NCBI GenBank assembly: GCA_033060915.1
Contig: CM065378.1
Coordinates: 37,931,501 to 37,995,500, forward strand
Origin: Euryodendron excelsum
Lineage: Eukaryota; Streptophyta; Magnoliopsida; Ericales; Pentaphylacaceae
Direction of reading: 5' to 3'
Length of the DNA: 64,000 bases
The notes under the pieces were generated by a model that had not been told where the DNA came from, ran no database searches, and worked only from the letters and a program-made list of their open reading frames with translations. Of this stretch, positions 1 through 13,437 are shown piece by piece. Made by a program: the position numbers and the translations under genes. How positions within the stretch are numbered: the first letter of the stretch is position 1; the number at the start of each line of letters is the position of its first letter.

Positions 1-2140
1 AGAAATAGAGTGTCCTATTTGCAAAATGAAAGAAAAAAGTAATTAACAACGGAAGAAATAAAAAAAAAACAAAACAAATGAAAAAAGGGAGTAGAAAGGA
101 GGAAAAATAAAAGAAGAAGAAGCAGAAGAAGAGGTTGTCTGTTGAAAAACAATTAATTAAAATTGAAAAATTAAAAATCTGTATTCATTGATCATATCAT
201 GCTTTGATCACACATGTTTTGAGCATTTTGTCCTTTCTTTCTTTTTACCTTAAAACCCCATGGCCAAGTTACAATCTGAACAAAGTCCTTAAGGATTTGA
301 GGTGTACATTGCTTGCTTATTCACTGCTTATAGAATTTACTTATCAATTGTTTGTGTGATTTTAAAATTGAAGATTCTTTCATGGTCAAGTTGTCTCTCG
401 CTTTATATATTCACATCATTTCTTTATAATTATCTCTTTTAATTTTACATTACATATACTCTTTTGCAAAGACAACTTATGTGAGATATCTATATTCTTT
501 TTTACTTCTGAGAGAATATTCAATGAGGTTGAATTAAAACTTAAAGGATGTGCTAGTGTTTTTAAGTTGTAATACTTTTCTTATCGTGTAATGATCACAC
601 ACACACAAAATCCTCTCATATGTGATTATATTGTAAAAATATAATTACAAGTTCTTAATTTGTGTTTGTTAGTATTAAAATAATTATAAATAGTTTTAAT
701 TAATTTACTTTTAATTCTAATAAATTTTGTTGAGCATTTTGTAGGATTTTAGATAGAAGAGGGAGCAAACTCACATGGAAAAAAATGAGTCTTCATTGAT
801 TGAAGCCTACCCATATAGGCAAACATCTATTTTTCAACAACTCCATTGAAACAAGCAAGGTACGTTTTTGTTTTTGGATAAAAAAAAAAAAAAAGCAAAC
901 TCACATGAAGATTCATATGAAAAGATGAAAATTGATATGAAAAGATGGCAATTGACATGAAAAGAAAACAACTCACATAGAAATTGACATGGAAAGAGAG
1001 CAATTAACATGGAAAGATGACAATTAGCATGGAAAAAATACAAAAGAAGAAATTAATAATTAAAAATAATAATGTATCATTGTAGGGAATGAATAACTTC
1101 ATTTTATGAGTTTATAAATAGCAACATCAAGAGAGCTTGAGAGGAGGTAAGAGAGAGAGATATATGTAGGAGTTTTTAATTATGTATAAAGTCATTTTTT
1201 TTTTCAAGTCAAATGTCTTCAATATTATGAGTAGTTAATTTTATTCTTGAAGTTAATTATAAAGATCATCCGAAAATCTTGGAATATCAATATAAGTAAT
1301 TGGTATTTCTTGGTAATTAAATTTTAGATTTTTGAGAAAACTTAAATTTTTAACTATGTTATGAATACCTTCCGCTTGACAAAGCAGCTGGTATATATAA
1401 ATCAATAGTATGAATCTATGGCGTTAATTTTGCTATTCTAGATTGAATTATTATTGAAATTATATTTTTATTGCGAAATCTTTCAAATCAAAGACTCAAG
1501 ACGAAGCCAATGATTTGAGTTACAAAACCGTCATTGATATTTCGGGTGAATCGAGTGGTCTGATCAATTGGATCCAAGACCATTTTCTGCACCAACTGTC
1601 TAGATCTCAGCGGTATTATTCTTGGTGGAATTCAAATAAGTTAGCTTAGGTTCTAACTGAAATAATTGCAATACTACAGTATTTAGTACGGCTTAGTTGG
1701 TATACCATGGGTAAATTTATCTTCTACCAGGAGTGAATTTTCAGTTCCAACTTTGCATGTTTTGTTAATCGTTCTTTGTGAATTCGATCTCGACTTACCG
1801 AGTTATTATGTATCACAATCGCACACTGACAAATTTCAAACATATTATTTACAAGTAATCAAGATGATAGATATACATAAAGACGGCCTAGGCAGGCATG
1901 CGTCCCAAGTCTCACGCTAATAGTGCTTGTTGAATCCGTCTAAGAGAGTGAACGTATGGCTGAAAGTGAATATCTGACTTGGTTTCAGCAACTCCAACTC
2001 TTATACCTTGGTGTTTTTATTGCTTCAAATACACGTTATTAGATAGGTCTTATTGTTTTCATAATTCCTTTTTATTTTCTAGCAAAAAGACTTTGACTAG
2101 TGTAGCAAGTACAACAATGCGGAAGCAAATGGGATCATGA
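1..2140. other. AT-rich intergenic DNA
   Basis: No coding region is supported here. Short open frames are low complexity. The only structure I can point to is a degenerate minisatellite at about 755-1,040, listed separately. The 3' end of the polygalacturonase gene lies just beyond the right edge, so its 3' untranslated region probably occupies part of 1,900-2,140; no clear polyadenylation site was fixed. Confidence 0.5.
755..1040. repeat. degenerate ~18-20 bp minisatellite
   Basis: A short unit containing 'aattgacatgaaaaga' and 'aactcacatgg' recurs about ten times with substitutions, interrupted near 800-890 by unrelated sequence and an A run. The open frame on the minus strand here (834-1,043) simply reads through the repeat and is not a gene. 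Confidence 0.55.
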
Positions 2141-5100
2141 CTATGATAAGCAAGGGACTTTAGGATTAGTAGAAACAGATCTTCCCCGAGCATTCTGGCA
2201 GGCGGCATAAACCTCGGATCCAGGAGTTGACGAGGTTATGTCAACGCGATCTATCATAATGTTGTTGCAGGGTAAATTTGAGCTGCAATCCAACGTAATT
2301 GCTGCTTTGCTGGCTGATGTTCCTCGCACATCCGTAAAATGCACGTCGCTCACTTGCACCGCTTGCGCCTACATCAGTGTCAAAAGAAAAAAAATGATAT
2401 GGCCAGTGACCGAGCTAGGAAATTAATTCAGCGGCGACTGAATTTTTTTTAATGAATTTTTTAATCAACAATAAGACACCACTTTCGTATATAGATACAA
2501 TGTATATAAACTATAATTCATATATATAATGTATAAATAGATTTTTAAAACAAAATAATTATTTAAGGGACATTTATAAAATTTTAGGAGGCAAATTGAA
2601 AAATATTTTTAAAGTTATGGCTAAAAATAAAAAATTTTAAAAATTTGGACAAGAGTGTTTATAAATTTAGGGGTGAAATAAAAAATATTTTAGCAAAAAT
2701 GGAATTTTTGAAGATTTTAAGGGGCAGCTACCCCTTTGACCGCATACTGACCCTTCCCAGTATGAAACGTTCGTGAGTTTTTTCTTCCACAGAATTTCAA
2801 GGCATCAGAAAGGGCTTTTCATTAACTATGAAAAGGACCTTGCATGAATGGAATTCTCTTTAATTACCTTCTCTGGACAATTATGTGAGCCATTACAGTA
2901 ATGCTGGTCGATTATAATAGGATTTTTCACATTGCTGAGAGTGATTTTCTCAAAAAAGATATTCCTAGCGTACCCGGTCCCTCCCTGCAAAACGAAATAG
3001 TGTACAATTAAACGTGAGCAATTTTTCTTGAAAATGTTTGCAAGTGGAATCTAAAACTGGTAGCTTAATTCGGCCAATATTACCGGCCATGTCTTAACCC
3101 TTCCTCCATTCGTAGTTCCGGCGAATCTACAACCTTGTACACGAATCCATTCTACTGTAGAGTGAGATCCATGAGCTCCTAGGCTTCCAATACTGCACAG
3201 AGAGAGAGACTTTTCATGCTTATAGGCGTTTGTGTTTGGAAATTCAGCTTTAATTCAAGAAAATACTCTATATTTCAAGATTGAGCGCAGTATATAAAAC
3301 GAGCAAAAATTTCTTCGAATGTGTGAAACATTTTTGGAGTTTCTACCTTATACCATGGCCTGGTCCGCATGAAATGCCTGTAATATTGATATTAGAACAG
3401 CCAGAATTGATAGCTATGCAGTCATCACCTGTAATAAAAAGTTAGATAAGAGTCCTAACGCTTACAGCCGAACAAGCACAGACATGGTGACGTGTCGTGT
3501 CACGCTAACACGATAATTTTTCAAAAAAATAAAGAATACGACACGGTGTGGACATAGCAAAATTTTTTATATTTTCATATTTTGTATAACAAAAAAATAT
3601 ATTTTTATACATCTTTCTATTTGTTTTGTATTAATTATGAGTAAATATTTTTAAATTTCTTTTATTTCTTATCCTTTGCTGATTGTTAGACGTTCAAACG
3701 AGAATCTTTGCCCCTCTCTCCATCTTTTCTCCTCCCTATAAATAAGATTCATAGTTCCCACAAACCAAGAAGCATATTGACCGTATCCTAAAAGTTGTCC
3801 TAAAAATAGATATGTGTGTCCGGAGAGTGTCTAGCAAGAAATTTTTTAAAAAAATTAGGACACAAGAGAGAGCGTGTCAGTATCCGACACATGTCATACA
3901 CTGGTACATTGCTCTACCAGGCATGTCCGTGCATCCTAACTTATAACAATAATAAGAAGAAGAACCAGTGTAAAGGGTATTGGTGGAAACTCAAATTAAT
4001 TACCAGTTCCAATGACAGAGTCTCGAATTATAACTTGGGTTGAGCCAGAAATGTCTATTCCATCAGTGTTAGGGCTGTGTTCTGGTGCTGTTATACGGAG
4101 CTGAGAGATAGATACACCATTGCAGGTTGATATGCTGATATGGTTTCTCGGGCTGTCTAGATGATTCACTCCACTTAGTTGAAGGCCGTTACACCTGTGA
4201 AAGCGCAGAGCCTGCATAAAAATCAAGCACATATTTAGATATTTCTTTTCGTAGCTCTAGCTATTTAAAAAAAAATTCTAGCTCAGGCTTTAGAGTTTTC
4301 TTTTTTTTTTTTTGCGCTTTCTTCGGTACCAAGATTACCCGTGTTCATGAGTTTTGTTTTGTTATGTTGTACTTAAAATAATAATAAAAAAATACACGTC
4401 ATATTTTAGTATCAGCATGTGTGAAAAATTTCTAGTAGCATGTGTAAAAAATTTCTATATGTGAAGAAGCGGAGGAAAAAAGAGCCCATATTAAGTTTTT
4501 CTTTAGAACTTTAAAAAAAAACATATAATTTAGTTACGGAATCAAAATTGTTACTGCATGCCTCTATTAGTTGAAGAGCTGCCAGAAAAGAGAAAAAGAC
4601 AATTAAATTAATATATTCCAAATAGATTTTCAGTTAGGAAATATATATATTACTAAACTTATATATCTTCATGAAGAAATTCTTTCTTGAAAATAGGACC
4701 CAACATGCTAAGGGGATGAAATTACCTTCCATGTTTATTTATACAAAAAATGTAGCTGAGATTTGTAAGTTTCTCACTTTCTACCTGTACCTTACTATAA
4801 AAACAAAACAATATTCTTGCTTCCTATTATTGATTTACATAGTTGGCATATTAGAGATAATCAATATGGTAATTAAACAGCAATCTTACCGTTGGTCGAT
4901 CACAGCCACCAGTTCCCTGAGAACAGAAGGATTAATTTCTTATTATAGAATGAGAAACATTTTGCAAAAACATAAAAATAAAAATATATAGAGATAGATA
5001 CATATCTATGGATGTACGTATGCATGTATATAACGCACTTCGTATATGTCCAAGTCGTCATCTGTGTAGCTTGCTTTGCTCCACCAGGATGAACCCTGGC

Positions 5101-7286
5101 CATTTATCTGTCCATTCCCGCAGAAGTTGAGACCATCCACACCTGAGAAATAGAGCCATGAATTGCTTGGGCACTTTGACCATCCATTTTTATTGCTTGG
5201 TGCCACTAGATTCCCTAAGATCTGCCATAGAAGAAGGAAAAATAAATAAATTAGTAAAGAAGTTTCAGACTTTGTAAATCAGAAAATTTATCTGAAAATG
5301 AACATGACGCAAATCTATGGATTTGGATCATCCATTCTATCAATTAATGGACCAGATGAGACCATATCAAATATGTTATTAAAATTACGTTATTATATAT
5401 TAAAATTTATTTCTATTTATATAATAACAAGAACCTTTATCAATTTTCTTACAATCTTAATTCTTAGTTGAGTTGACTTGATCTCATGCCTTCATTTTTA
5501 TTTCACATTACGTGTCAACTCTTCCTTTACCCTTGTCGAATAGATAAAAGTTCTTATGTAACAACCTTTTTATGGAACTTCTTTTTCTATAAGTTTTATA
5601 TATTCTAGTTCTTACTAATGCGGTAATTTATTAATCAAATTCAAACAGTGCAGGCCCAATAAACTAATAAAATTTTGAAGATTCGATAATGCAATTTTGT
5701 TATGATCAGATGCTCACATGGGATTGTTAGATTCAATAACCGTCGATAACAAATTCATATAATTTCTATACTAACGAGAGACAATCACATCATCAGGAGA
5801 TTTTTACCTTTCTATTGAGATTGAATACCCTGATTAATACTAATCTGGACATAGCCATACCCTAATCCTACTTCAAGTGGTATGAATTTTCAAACGGAAA
5901 GGAACTGAATCTACATTTACTTGGAAAGAATGATTTCACAGAAAAACTGATTCATAAAATTCAGTTCTCTTGTCTGAAATGTGTGCAATTATTCATAGAA
6001 AAATAATTTCAAGCATCTGAATATATTTTCTTTTTTTACGCCACCCAAAAGTTAAGTAGTTTGCTAGTGCAGACCCCTAGTAGATGAATCAAAGAGTTTT
6101 ATGTTTCAATTTTTGTTCTTTTCTTTACTAGAAAAATCCTTTTTCCACATTTGCTTTTCCAAAAATGCTCCTCCTGAAGGATCTTTTTCCCTTTTACCTA
6201 ATGGAATGATCTTAAAAAAAAACAATCAATTTTAATAGGTAAGTCTGCGTTAACAATAAATAATTTTTACAGATTGTAAATTTAATGAACAAACCATGCC
6301 TGGAGACACACACAAATACACAGATATATACACAAATAAATTATATCCAAAGACACTCTTACATGTACATGGACATTTGGAGATTTGCAAGGACCCTCGA
6401 AAGCCAGAGGGTTCAGTAAAAATGTCTTCCCACCGGGTATGTTCAGGATCGAGGTGCCTCCAGTAGCTCCACAAGTAGCTTGCCATGCTCTTATAAAAGC
6501 CTGTAACTTGCATACACATAGTTAGTAGTAGAAACTTACGCACTCTCTTTTTTGGCAATTTCAATTGAAAAATTCAAAATCGGCTTTACCCTACCCCTAA
6601 TAGTATGGATTTGGAGTATGAATAAACTGGTTAGGGGCAGGTTATGAGACAAAAATATAACCCGAAATGGGTTTAAGGCGGGGTGACCTTATAAAATGCC
6701 CTAAATACCCTTATTATATTTTAATAATACAAAATACCCTTTATTTAGATAAGTAAATGTTAAGTTTTAATGTTACTTTGTAATTTTGGGGATTTAGCTC
6801 TTTATCTTATTTAATTTTATCTTGCTCTTATTTTTCTACAATTTGCATTATTTTATTTTGAGATATTATGCGGGTTTAACCCAAAGCTGATTAGCTTTAG
6901 TGGGACGGGGATATGGTGAGAAGGCTCAACCAGTCGTTGGTTTGGGACAAGATATAAGATGAAAATTTTCTATTAAAGGCGGGTAGGATGTAGCCTAATG
7001 CATCCCAAACCCGTCCATTGCCATGCCTACTCTCTCTATCTCTCTCTATAAAAAAAAAAAAAAAAATTACTAAAAGGGTTAAACAAAAGAAAGATTGTAG
7101 CATTGGAGAATTTACTTGGGAATCATCAGCATGTCCATCTCCAGCGGCACCATATTTCATCACGTCAAATGTATTTGCAAGGCTACTGTCTAGACCAAAT
7201 GGAGCAATACAAATGATCAAAAACAGGTCCAGTAGCGCCTGCATTAGAAAAAAATAAACATTTAGTATTCGCAATTTCACAAACAT
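2141..7286 (-). CDS. polygalacturonase (glycoside hydrolase family 28), nine exons, complete
   Basis: Secreted pectinase that hydrolyses alpha-1,4-galacturonan in the cell wall. Coding exons on the minus strand: 7,286-7,116; 6,500-6,363; 5,221-5,039; 4,916-4,890; 4,211-4,004; 3,428-3,347; 3,192-3,084; 2,984-2,868; 2,368-2,141. All introns are GT-AG and phases join cleanly, giving 420 residues. A hydrophobic N-terminus (about residues 15-35) precedes the family start [12 protein letters not shown]. The four GH28 hallmarks are present: NTDG at 221-224, GDD at 243-245, GHG at 266-268 and RVK at 301-303 (usually RIK; R and K kept). The protein ends [12 protein letters not shown]. Met15 (position 7,244) is an equally good start and gives 406 residues, near the family norm of about 390-400. 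Exo- or endo-activity cannot be told. Exon 4 is only 27 nt. Introns 5 and 8 carry repeat-like DNA. No inactivating change is visible. Confidence 0.93.
3465..3960. repeat. MITE-like insertion in polygalacturonase intron 5
   Basis: Lies in the intron between 4,003 and 3,429. It contains several 'gacatg/gtgtccg/cgacacatgtc' words that also occur at 27,190-27,660 inside the helicase intron, which suggests a dispersed repeat family. Exact ends and target duplication were not resolved. Confidence 0.35.
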
Positions 7287-8461
7287 GGAGCGGAGGCGCT
7301 AGCCATTGTTGGTGCTTACAAGTTCTGAAAGAAAGCAACACTTGGTAGTTTAAGTAGAGCTTAGTGAACATAATGGCCTTTACAGGAAGAATGAAAAAGA
7401 AAAAAAAAAGTTGTAATCCAGAAAATCGGAAGGGATGTATATCTCACCATTTTGTACATCATGCAACAAGGAAACAAAAGAGACAAAAGATTGAAATTGA
7501 ATTGTTCGTGCGTAACCTCTCCTCTCCTCTATATATAGAGATACATGAGAGTGTCTGGTATGCGATTCATTAAATTCTTTGGACACTAAAATAGCAAATG
7601 CAAGATATTGATCTAGATTTGAAGTTTCTTCTATAATTAGTGTATATATAATTCAATAATTTGTGTATGTTCTCTATTACTTGGGAAAAAGAATTAAATG
7701 CCATATACTTTGTGAAAAGATAATATGTGGAAAAGTTGTTTGTGAACGTGATGTCAAAGTCTCTTGGTACTCATACTAGAATCTTGGGACAATTCATTAA
7801 GGATTTGGGAGGTTTGTCGATGTGGATAATTGTTCCCTCTATCTTTGCCTCCCCAAGTTTTTTTTGTATATAATCCACGAAAAGCAAAAACAAAACAATC
7901 CAAAATGTTGCAGGAAATGTGCTCAAATTTAAACTGTTTTTTACCGAAAAATTGCATTTATACTTTGCATTTTGAAATTAAGCTGGATAACATCATTAGG
8001 ATAAGTACCCGGGAAAAGGATATATATATATATATTATATTTCTTTGATGTGTCAATGCGGTCTGCTCCGTGGCTGGACTGTACAGAAAGCTTCTTATGA
8101 AGTGTGCACTACTTAGTTATGGAGCTGGTTTTTATGAAGTGAGTACACATTTCCCAGTTGGGAATTCATGCATAGAAATTGTTAAAGAGTAATCAATTCC
8201 ATGCTGCCAAACACAGCAATAGAGAAATCAGAATTAATTTGATTGAGATTTTAAGCTATTAAAACTTCTTACCTTAATGATCATGAGCGAAAGAGGAATG
8301 AGCTTTTGTTATTGAAATCCATGCATGCAATATTGTTAAAAGTTGAAACATAGATAGGTGAGAACTCTTGATAATATGCTTGACTCATGATTGAATGTTA
8401 ACTTTTTGTGTTCAATAGCTTAGCCCCAAACGCCCGCCCGGCCGCAGCACACCGCGCCCCC

Positions 8462-8492
<31 letters not shown>

Positions 8493-10922
8493 AAAAGATA
8501 ATAGACATTAATTGATATGGCAGATGATTCAAGTAATACAAGAGATGATGAACATTAAGGTAATCTATTCATCTTAGACAATTATTGTTTCCAATCTTTG
8601 TGGCCAATTATAACATTATCATGTATTATTCTTATTATTGACACACACAACTTCTTGGGAAAATTAATCTCCAGACAGTGGTAGGGGGAAAATGAGAAAA
8701 ATAGGCTTTTTTTAAAATAAAAAATAAAAAATAAAAAAAAAAAAGAACTGGCAAAGGGTCCTGCAGATTGAGAGAGAGAGAGAGAGAAATAATCGTCGAC
8801 AAATCATCATTGACGAATTTATCAATTGCTATCAATACAGTTTGAAAGCCTACTATTGAAATTGAATGGCTTCATATAGTGAAATGTGGCTCGTACATTT
8901 TGTAATATCAATTACTATCGATACATTTTGTAAAATTGGTAATAAATTGTCAATAAGTGAGTGATACATTTTAGATGTTGACTTTTCAATGATCATTTCC
9001 TATTTTTCGGGAAATGGGACAACTCGTTTCCATCTTTTCTAAAAAAACAGAAGGACTATTTTTGCTATTTTTTTACTACAATGCTAAACATCAATTTTCC
9101 CTTTGCTCCTTGTGCTTCGGGCCTTCATGGCAAATGTTTGCATCACCTTGTAAAGTTCTCATCATCAAGGCGTAGGGGTATTACTCTCTTTTTTGTTCTA
9201 CTTTATACTCTTTAGTAATTCCTAATGTTCGTTTATTTAACAATTTATTTATTTATTCAGTCATTTGTTTCACATTGAGCATGGGTTTTAAGTATTTGAA
9301 TGTGGTCCATAACATATCAAAAGGAAAATTGCTTATACTTAATAAGAAAAGTTGGGGAAAATATGATCTTACTTTAGCTCTTTTTACAACAATATTGTCA
9401 AAAACATGCACGGGCAGTTCAACGGTGTGGTGCTGACACCGGATTCAATCGTAGATGCAAATGTCTCAAGTTCAACTTTTGCTAGCGTCCATGGTAAAAT
9501 GTGACCTTACCCTGGAATGATTCCTCTTCAGGTGAAAACAAAAGACAATCAAGTCAAGAGGAGTGACAAAACCATACCTTAAGACAAACATTAAAAAACC
9601 TACGGAGGTTTTTGGAGATTCTTTTTGGTCACAAAAAATAATGAACTTTTATGGCTCATCACCAGATATTGCCGTCGTGGGGTTGAAATTTACTTCTAAT
9701 TTAATAAGTATTCAAGGCGCATTATTATGTCGCTTTCTTTAAAATAATATTCACTTTGCAATAATTCTGTAAATCTGGTGTTCACCACGGTTATATTGAA
9801 TCCACTTCCAGGAAACAATCAAGTTCAAAAAATTTTGTAATCTAGCTAGGGTTTGCATAAACAAAATCAAATCGGAATATTCTCAATATTTTCCAAGTCT
9901 GCCATGAATTTTAAAGTCTGTTTGGTGAAAATGGAAACCTTTTATGCCTTAGAAAGAGAAGGAAAGTCGTAAAAGAATAAGTGAAAATAACTTTTAATTT
10001 GCCAATTTTATATAACCAGAGGTATCTTTATTGACAATATGTTACTGTTGGAATTCAAAGAAAACTACCGTTTATGAATAACTGATCTGTAACATTTATA
10101 TTACTGTTTTTTTTGGTCATTCATCACACCTTTGGGTGGGATCAGGTGTGATTTCCATCATATCGATTGTGGTTCCTTCACGAAAGCGCCAAGCAACTTG
10201 CATGTCTATACACTCAAGTGCAACAACCAATCATTGCTTTAAAACAATACATAGAAAGGTAATAACATTTATATATATCTAACATTTCTATCCACTTTCT
10301 AATGTGGGATTCTTAAATAAGGTAAAAGGAGCGTTATTCAAATTCATTTTGAAAACCCACAAAACATACTATTTTTGGAAATTTTCCAACAAATTGAACA
10401 TCAAAAAATCAAGCATCAAAATAAAAGAACTATGCACAATCACAAAGGAGACTTCTTTTCCTTTTCTTTTTTTTCTTTGGAAAGACAGAGGTTTCATTAT
10501 AAAGAACAATGATGTTCAATATTTTATTAATGGCACAACTTTGTAGCTAGGAGAGCCTTGTCTCAAGACACTTCTAGCTATTGGAGTAATTTTACTAGGT
10601 CCATGCTTTCCTACCTAGCGAAGTAATCATATGAAATTTACATGAACATACAAGGCGAGAGAGAGAGAGAGAGAGATCAAAAACTTCACTCTGCAAGGTG
10701 TTTCCATATCTACAAGTGGCCCCCTCCACCTTATTGTTCACTATACCCTCCAAGAAAAATACTTACCTTCGTCCCTGAATGTATTCACTATGGACTGGCA
10801 ATAGGGGCGGAATTAGGATTTCCTCTTTTGGGGTCAAAATATTAAAAAATTTATACCTAGAAGGGGGTCACCATATTAAGGGAGTTTTGTCAGAGTACGC
10901 ATGGCCCTTACTGTCTAAGAAG
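7287..10922. other. intergenic DNA upstream of polygalacturonase
   Basis: No gene supported. Contains the polygalacturonase promoter side, a homopolymer pair at 8,457-8,496, a GA run at 8,770-8,787 and a 9-bp inverted repeat (ATCACACCT/AGGTGTGAT) at about 10,122-10,151. Short open frames are low complexity. Confidence 0.5.
8427..8496. repeat. GC-rich stretch followed by C26-A14 homopolymers
   Basis: A CpG-rich run (about 8,430-8,456) in otherwise AT-rich DNA leads into 26 consecutive C (8,457-8,482) and then 14 A. Such composition is foreign to the neighbourhood and is also a classic place for sequencing or assembly error. Confidence 0.8.
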
Positions 10923-10960
10923 AGTTTTGTCCCTGATTGGAATGATATTTGCAATGTACT
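10923..10960. repeat. 38-bp direct repeat, left copy (pair with 18,332-18,369)
   Basis: A 38-bp word matching 18,332-18,369 at 37 of 38 positions in the same orientation. The two copies bracket the whole pararetrovirus region (11,887-18,225) about 7.4 kb apart. Much longer than a usual target-site duplication. Confidence 0.8.
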
Positions 10961-11886
10961 AGTTTGTTGAGGCGCCTCTAAGTTGTTTTTAGGTTGGACG
11001 GTTTTATTTTTATTTTTTTTCGCAATGGTGGCAAGTGGCAACAAAGTTCTTAGTTTTTTGTTTATTTTGGGAAAATTTTTCTTGGTTATTAGCAAGGGGG
11101 AAGAAAGATTTCCACACATTTAATTCAGTGCCTGCAGTGAGGGGTAACTGACAACAAACAAAGGGGGTTACGTTAAAAATGTCATGGGCTTTTACGTAAA
11201 TTCATGCCTCTCTCCAGTTTCCTAAAAGCTGGCTATCTATTTCCATTATTTTTCAATGCATTGACTAAACATTAGTATGTGATACCACATATCAACCCAT
11301 TTCTCAATTCCTTTTTTCATTGGAGGACGCAAGGAAGTAAAATTCATATTAAGAAATGTACATAAGATCTATTTACTTGTGTCTAGGAATAAAAATTAGG
11401 ATTGAAAAATGAATTTATCAATCCTTAAATGCACATGAATTTATTCCCATGTGTCCAGTCTCTAGTTTTAATTTAATAAGGTAAAATGATAATAAGTTAT
11501 AATTAAAAGGATTAAAATATAACTAATCCTCAAAATACCTTTTTTGTTGGACTTACTTGGCTTATTTTAAAAGTTTAAGGGCTTAAATAAAATAAATAAA
11601 AATCAAGCCACGACATTGAAAATTTAGGTAAAGTTAGAAAAAAAAAAAATGATCATCCTTCTATCAATAAACAAAAAGAAAAGACGAAAAAGAAATCTAC
11701 CTCATGTGCCCACCCTTTCCTATGATAAAACAAACATGATTATATCTATAAGATTTGAGTGTATTCAAAACACCTTTTTTGTTCTATCAAAAAAAAAATT
11801 ACCTTTTGTGGTAATTTCATTTGCAAAAGGGCGGCTTCATCTTATGTGTACCAAATTTTCATGTAACAAAAAGGTGTGTGTCTTGT

Positions 11887-11993
11887 ATAACAACTTTTAC
11901 TTCTACGAGGTTTGCAAAAATAAAAAATAAAAAATAAAAACTTTAGATAGCCACCATTAATCCTGTCTTTAGATCTTAGATTTTATAAGAAAT
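11887..11993. repeat. pararetrovirus terminal direct repeat, left copy
   Basis: About 107 bp, same orientation as 18,120-18,225, differing at only a handful of positions and one A-run length. It includes 'tagccaccattaatcctg' and an A/T-rich block. Probably part of the viral non-coding region present twice because the integrated molecule was longer than one genome unit or recombined. Confidence 0.85.
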
Positions 11994-12124
11994 TAAATGT
12001 TAGAAATGTGGCAAATTTGGTCACTATGCCAATAAATATCTGAAAAAAAAAAAGTTAAATGAACTTCAAATTGATGAACAACTAAAAAATACTTTAGAGT
12101 ATTTCTGAATAGTGAAAGTAAACC
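11988..12124 (+). pseudogene. inverted fragment of the pararetrovirus zinc-knuckle region
   Basis: The plus strand here closely matches the minus strand of about 15,380-15,522, the CCHC zinc-knuckle region of the same element, but in the opposite orientation. It carries its own damage: the second residue of the knuckle is a stop and the last cysteine is replaced by tyrosine. The junction with the terminal repeat shows microhomology around 'agaaat'. It belongs to a second, rearranged copy or to an inversion of the first. Confidence 0.85.
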
Positions 12125-12928
12125 AGAAGGCCCAATTGTTCTTGGACAATATTAGGTAAAATAGTATGAAGAGGCCCAAATTTTTTTCACCAAATATAAA
12201 CCATTGGGGCCAGCCTTTTTTATAAATTTGTGGATTTATTTAATCTACCAAGTATGTTTTCTTTTTGAATTTTCATAGAAAAAAGTCCAAGTAAAGTGTT
12301 GAACATAATCTCAATAATTACAAGTATGGGGATGATCATGAAGAATGAATTATTTTTCATTATGAGGAAGTAGTCCCCATTCATGTGGAAATATAATTTT
12401 CTTGATATAACATTTTGAAAAATTGATAGTGCCAATTTTACTGGTCATATTAGAATAAAAATTTGTAAAATCACAAGAGTCTGTAATTTTTAAAATTTTT
12501 TGCATAGCCATACGGAATTTTTGGCTTCCAAAAGGATAAGTAAAAGTGTGAAAATATTTTTCCATGAGATACCATGGATCATTTTCCTATTGTTTATCAA
12601 TAGGTTCCAAATATAGAATATGATCTGTATATAGAAGTTGAATAGGGGTTAGAGAGTGTGGTGGCGATTCCACCATTTGAGCATATGATGCTTCAAGGTT
12701 AGAGATACCTTGTTGAGAGCCACTATCTTGGCTTTCTTGTGCAATCAGTTGTTGCAGCTTGGCATAGATAGGATCATTCATAGATATGACTGTGACTTTG
12801 TCTTTATCTGGTTTTATTCCAGATGATGAGACCTGGTTAGAACCACGACCTTTTGAGGGGGTATTTCCCCTGCCATGACCTCGGTTGGGGTTATATCCCC
12901 TTCCTTTCCCTCGATCATAAGGATTCAT
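12125..12928 (-). pseudogene. pararetrovirus C-terminal polyprotein region (broken)
   Basis: Frames at 12,928-12,587, 12,565-12,350 and 12,435-12,220 belong together by order. The first has a Gly/Arg/Lys-rich start (RGKGRGYNPNRGHGRG) and then an acidic segment, which in related plant polyproteins follow RNase H; the later parts have the aromatic-rich C-terminal character of those proteins. Frameshifts separate the pieces. The role of this domain is not established. Confidence 0.6.
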
Positions 12929-13023
12929 TCCTGTAGAAATTCACGAGTGAGGAAATCAGGAAGAGAATTATCTTTTCCTTTGATATACATAATATCAAAA
13001 TCAAACACAGATAGCTGTGCTTG

Positions 13024-13430
13024 CTATCTAGCAATTATATGCTTAGATGCATCATGTTTGACATCATTGCTGAAGATATATTTTGCAGCTTGACAATCTG
13101 TTTTTAACAGAAATTTTTGATTTAGTAAATCATCTTGAAATTTAGATATACATTTAACAATAAAAAGAAGTTCTTTCTTTACAGCAGCATATTTATATTG
13201 AGCAGGATTCCATTTTCCTGAAGCATATCTGATCAATATTTGTCTTTTAGTATCAGGTATAACCTAAATAAGAATACCACCATAACCAATATTACTAGCA
13301 TTAGTTTGCACAATTTTAAACCATGTAGGGTTAGCAAGAGTTAAACATGGAAGATTTTTAACCTTAGCTTTAATTGTTTGAACTGCCAAAGTATGATTTG
13401 GCGTCCATGGAGAAGGGGTTTTCTTTAACC
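13024..13430 (-). pseudogene. pararetrovirus RNase H domain (broken)
   Basis: The minus strand encodes an RNase H-like segment. The frame 13,236-13,024 includes KKELL and KTDC, matching the second and third catalytic acid regions. Just upstream, at about 13,300-13,260, the motif that normally begins with a catalytic Asp reads QTNAS, and a stop codon follows. The domain is therefore inactive twice over. Confidence 0.7.
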
Positions 13431-13437
13431 TATCATA

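Noticed and set aside
834..1043. 69-residue Cys/Phe-rich frame as a small secreted peptide
   Set aside because: It is the reading of a degenerate minisatellite; there is no proper signal-peptide context.
7183..7371. Alternative first exon for the polygalacturonase in another frame
   Set aside because: The frame of 7,286-7,116 runs directly into [12 protein letters not shown], the conserved family start, while the other frame does not. A possible acceptor at the 'ctaatgcag' near 7,240 was noted but no upstream signal-peptide exon was found.
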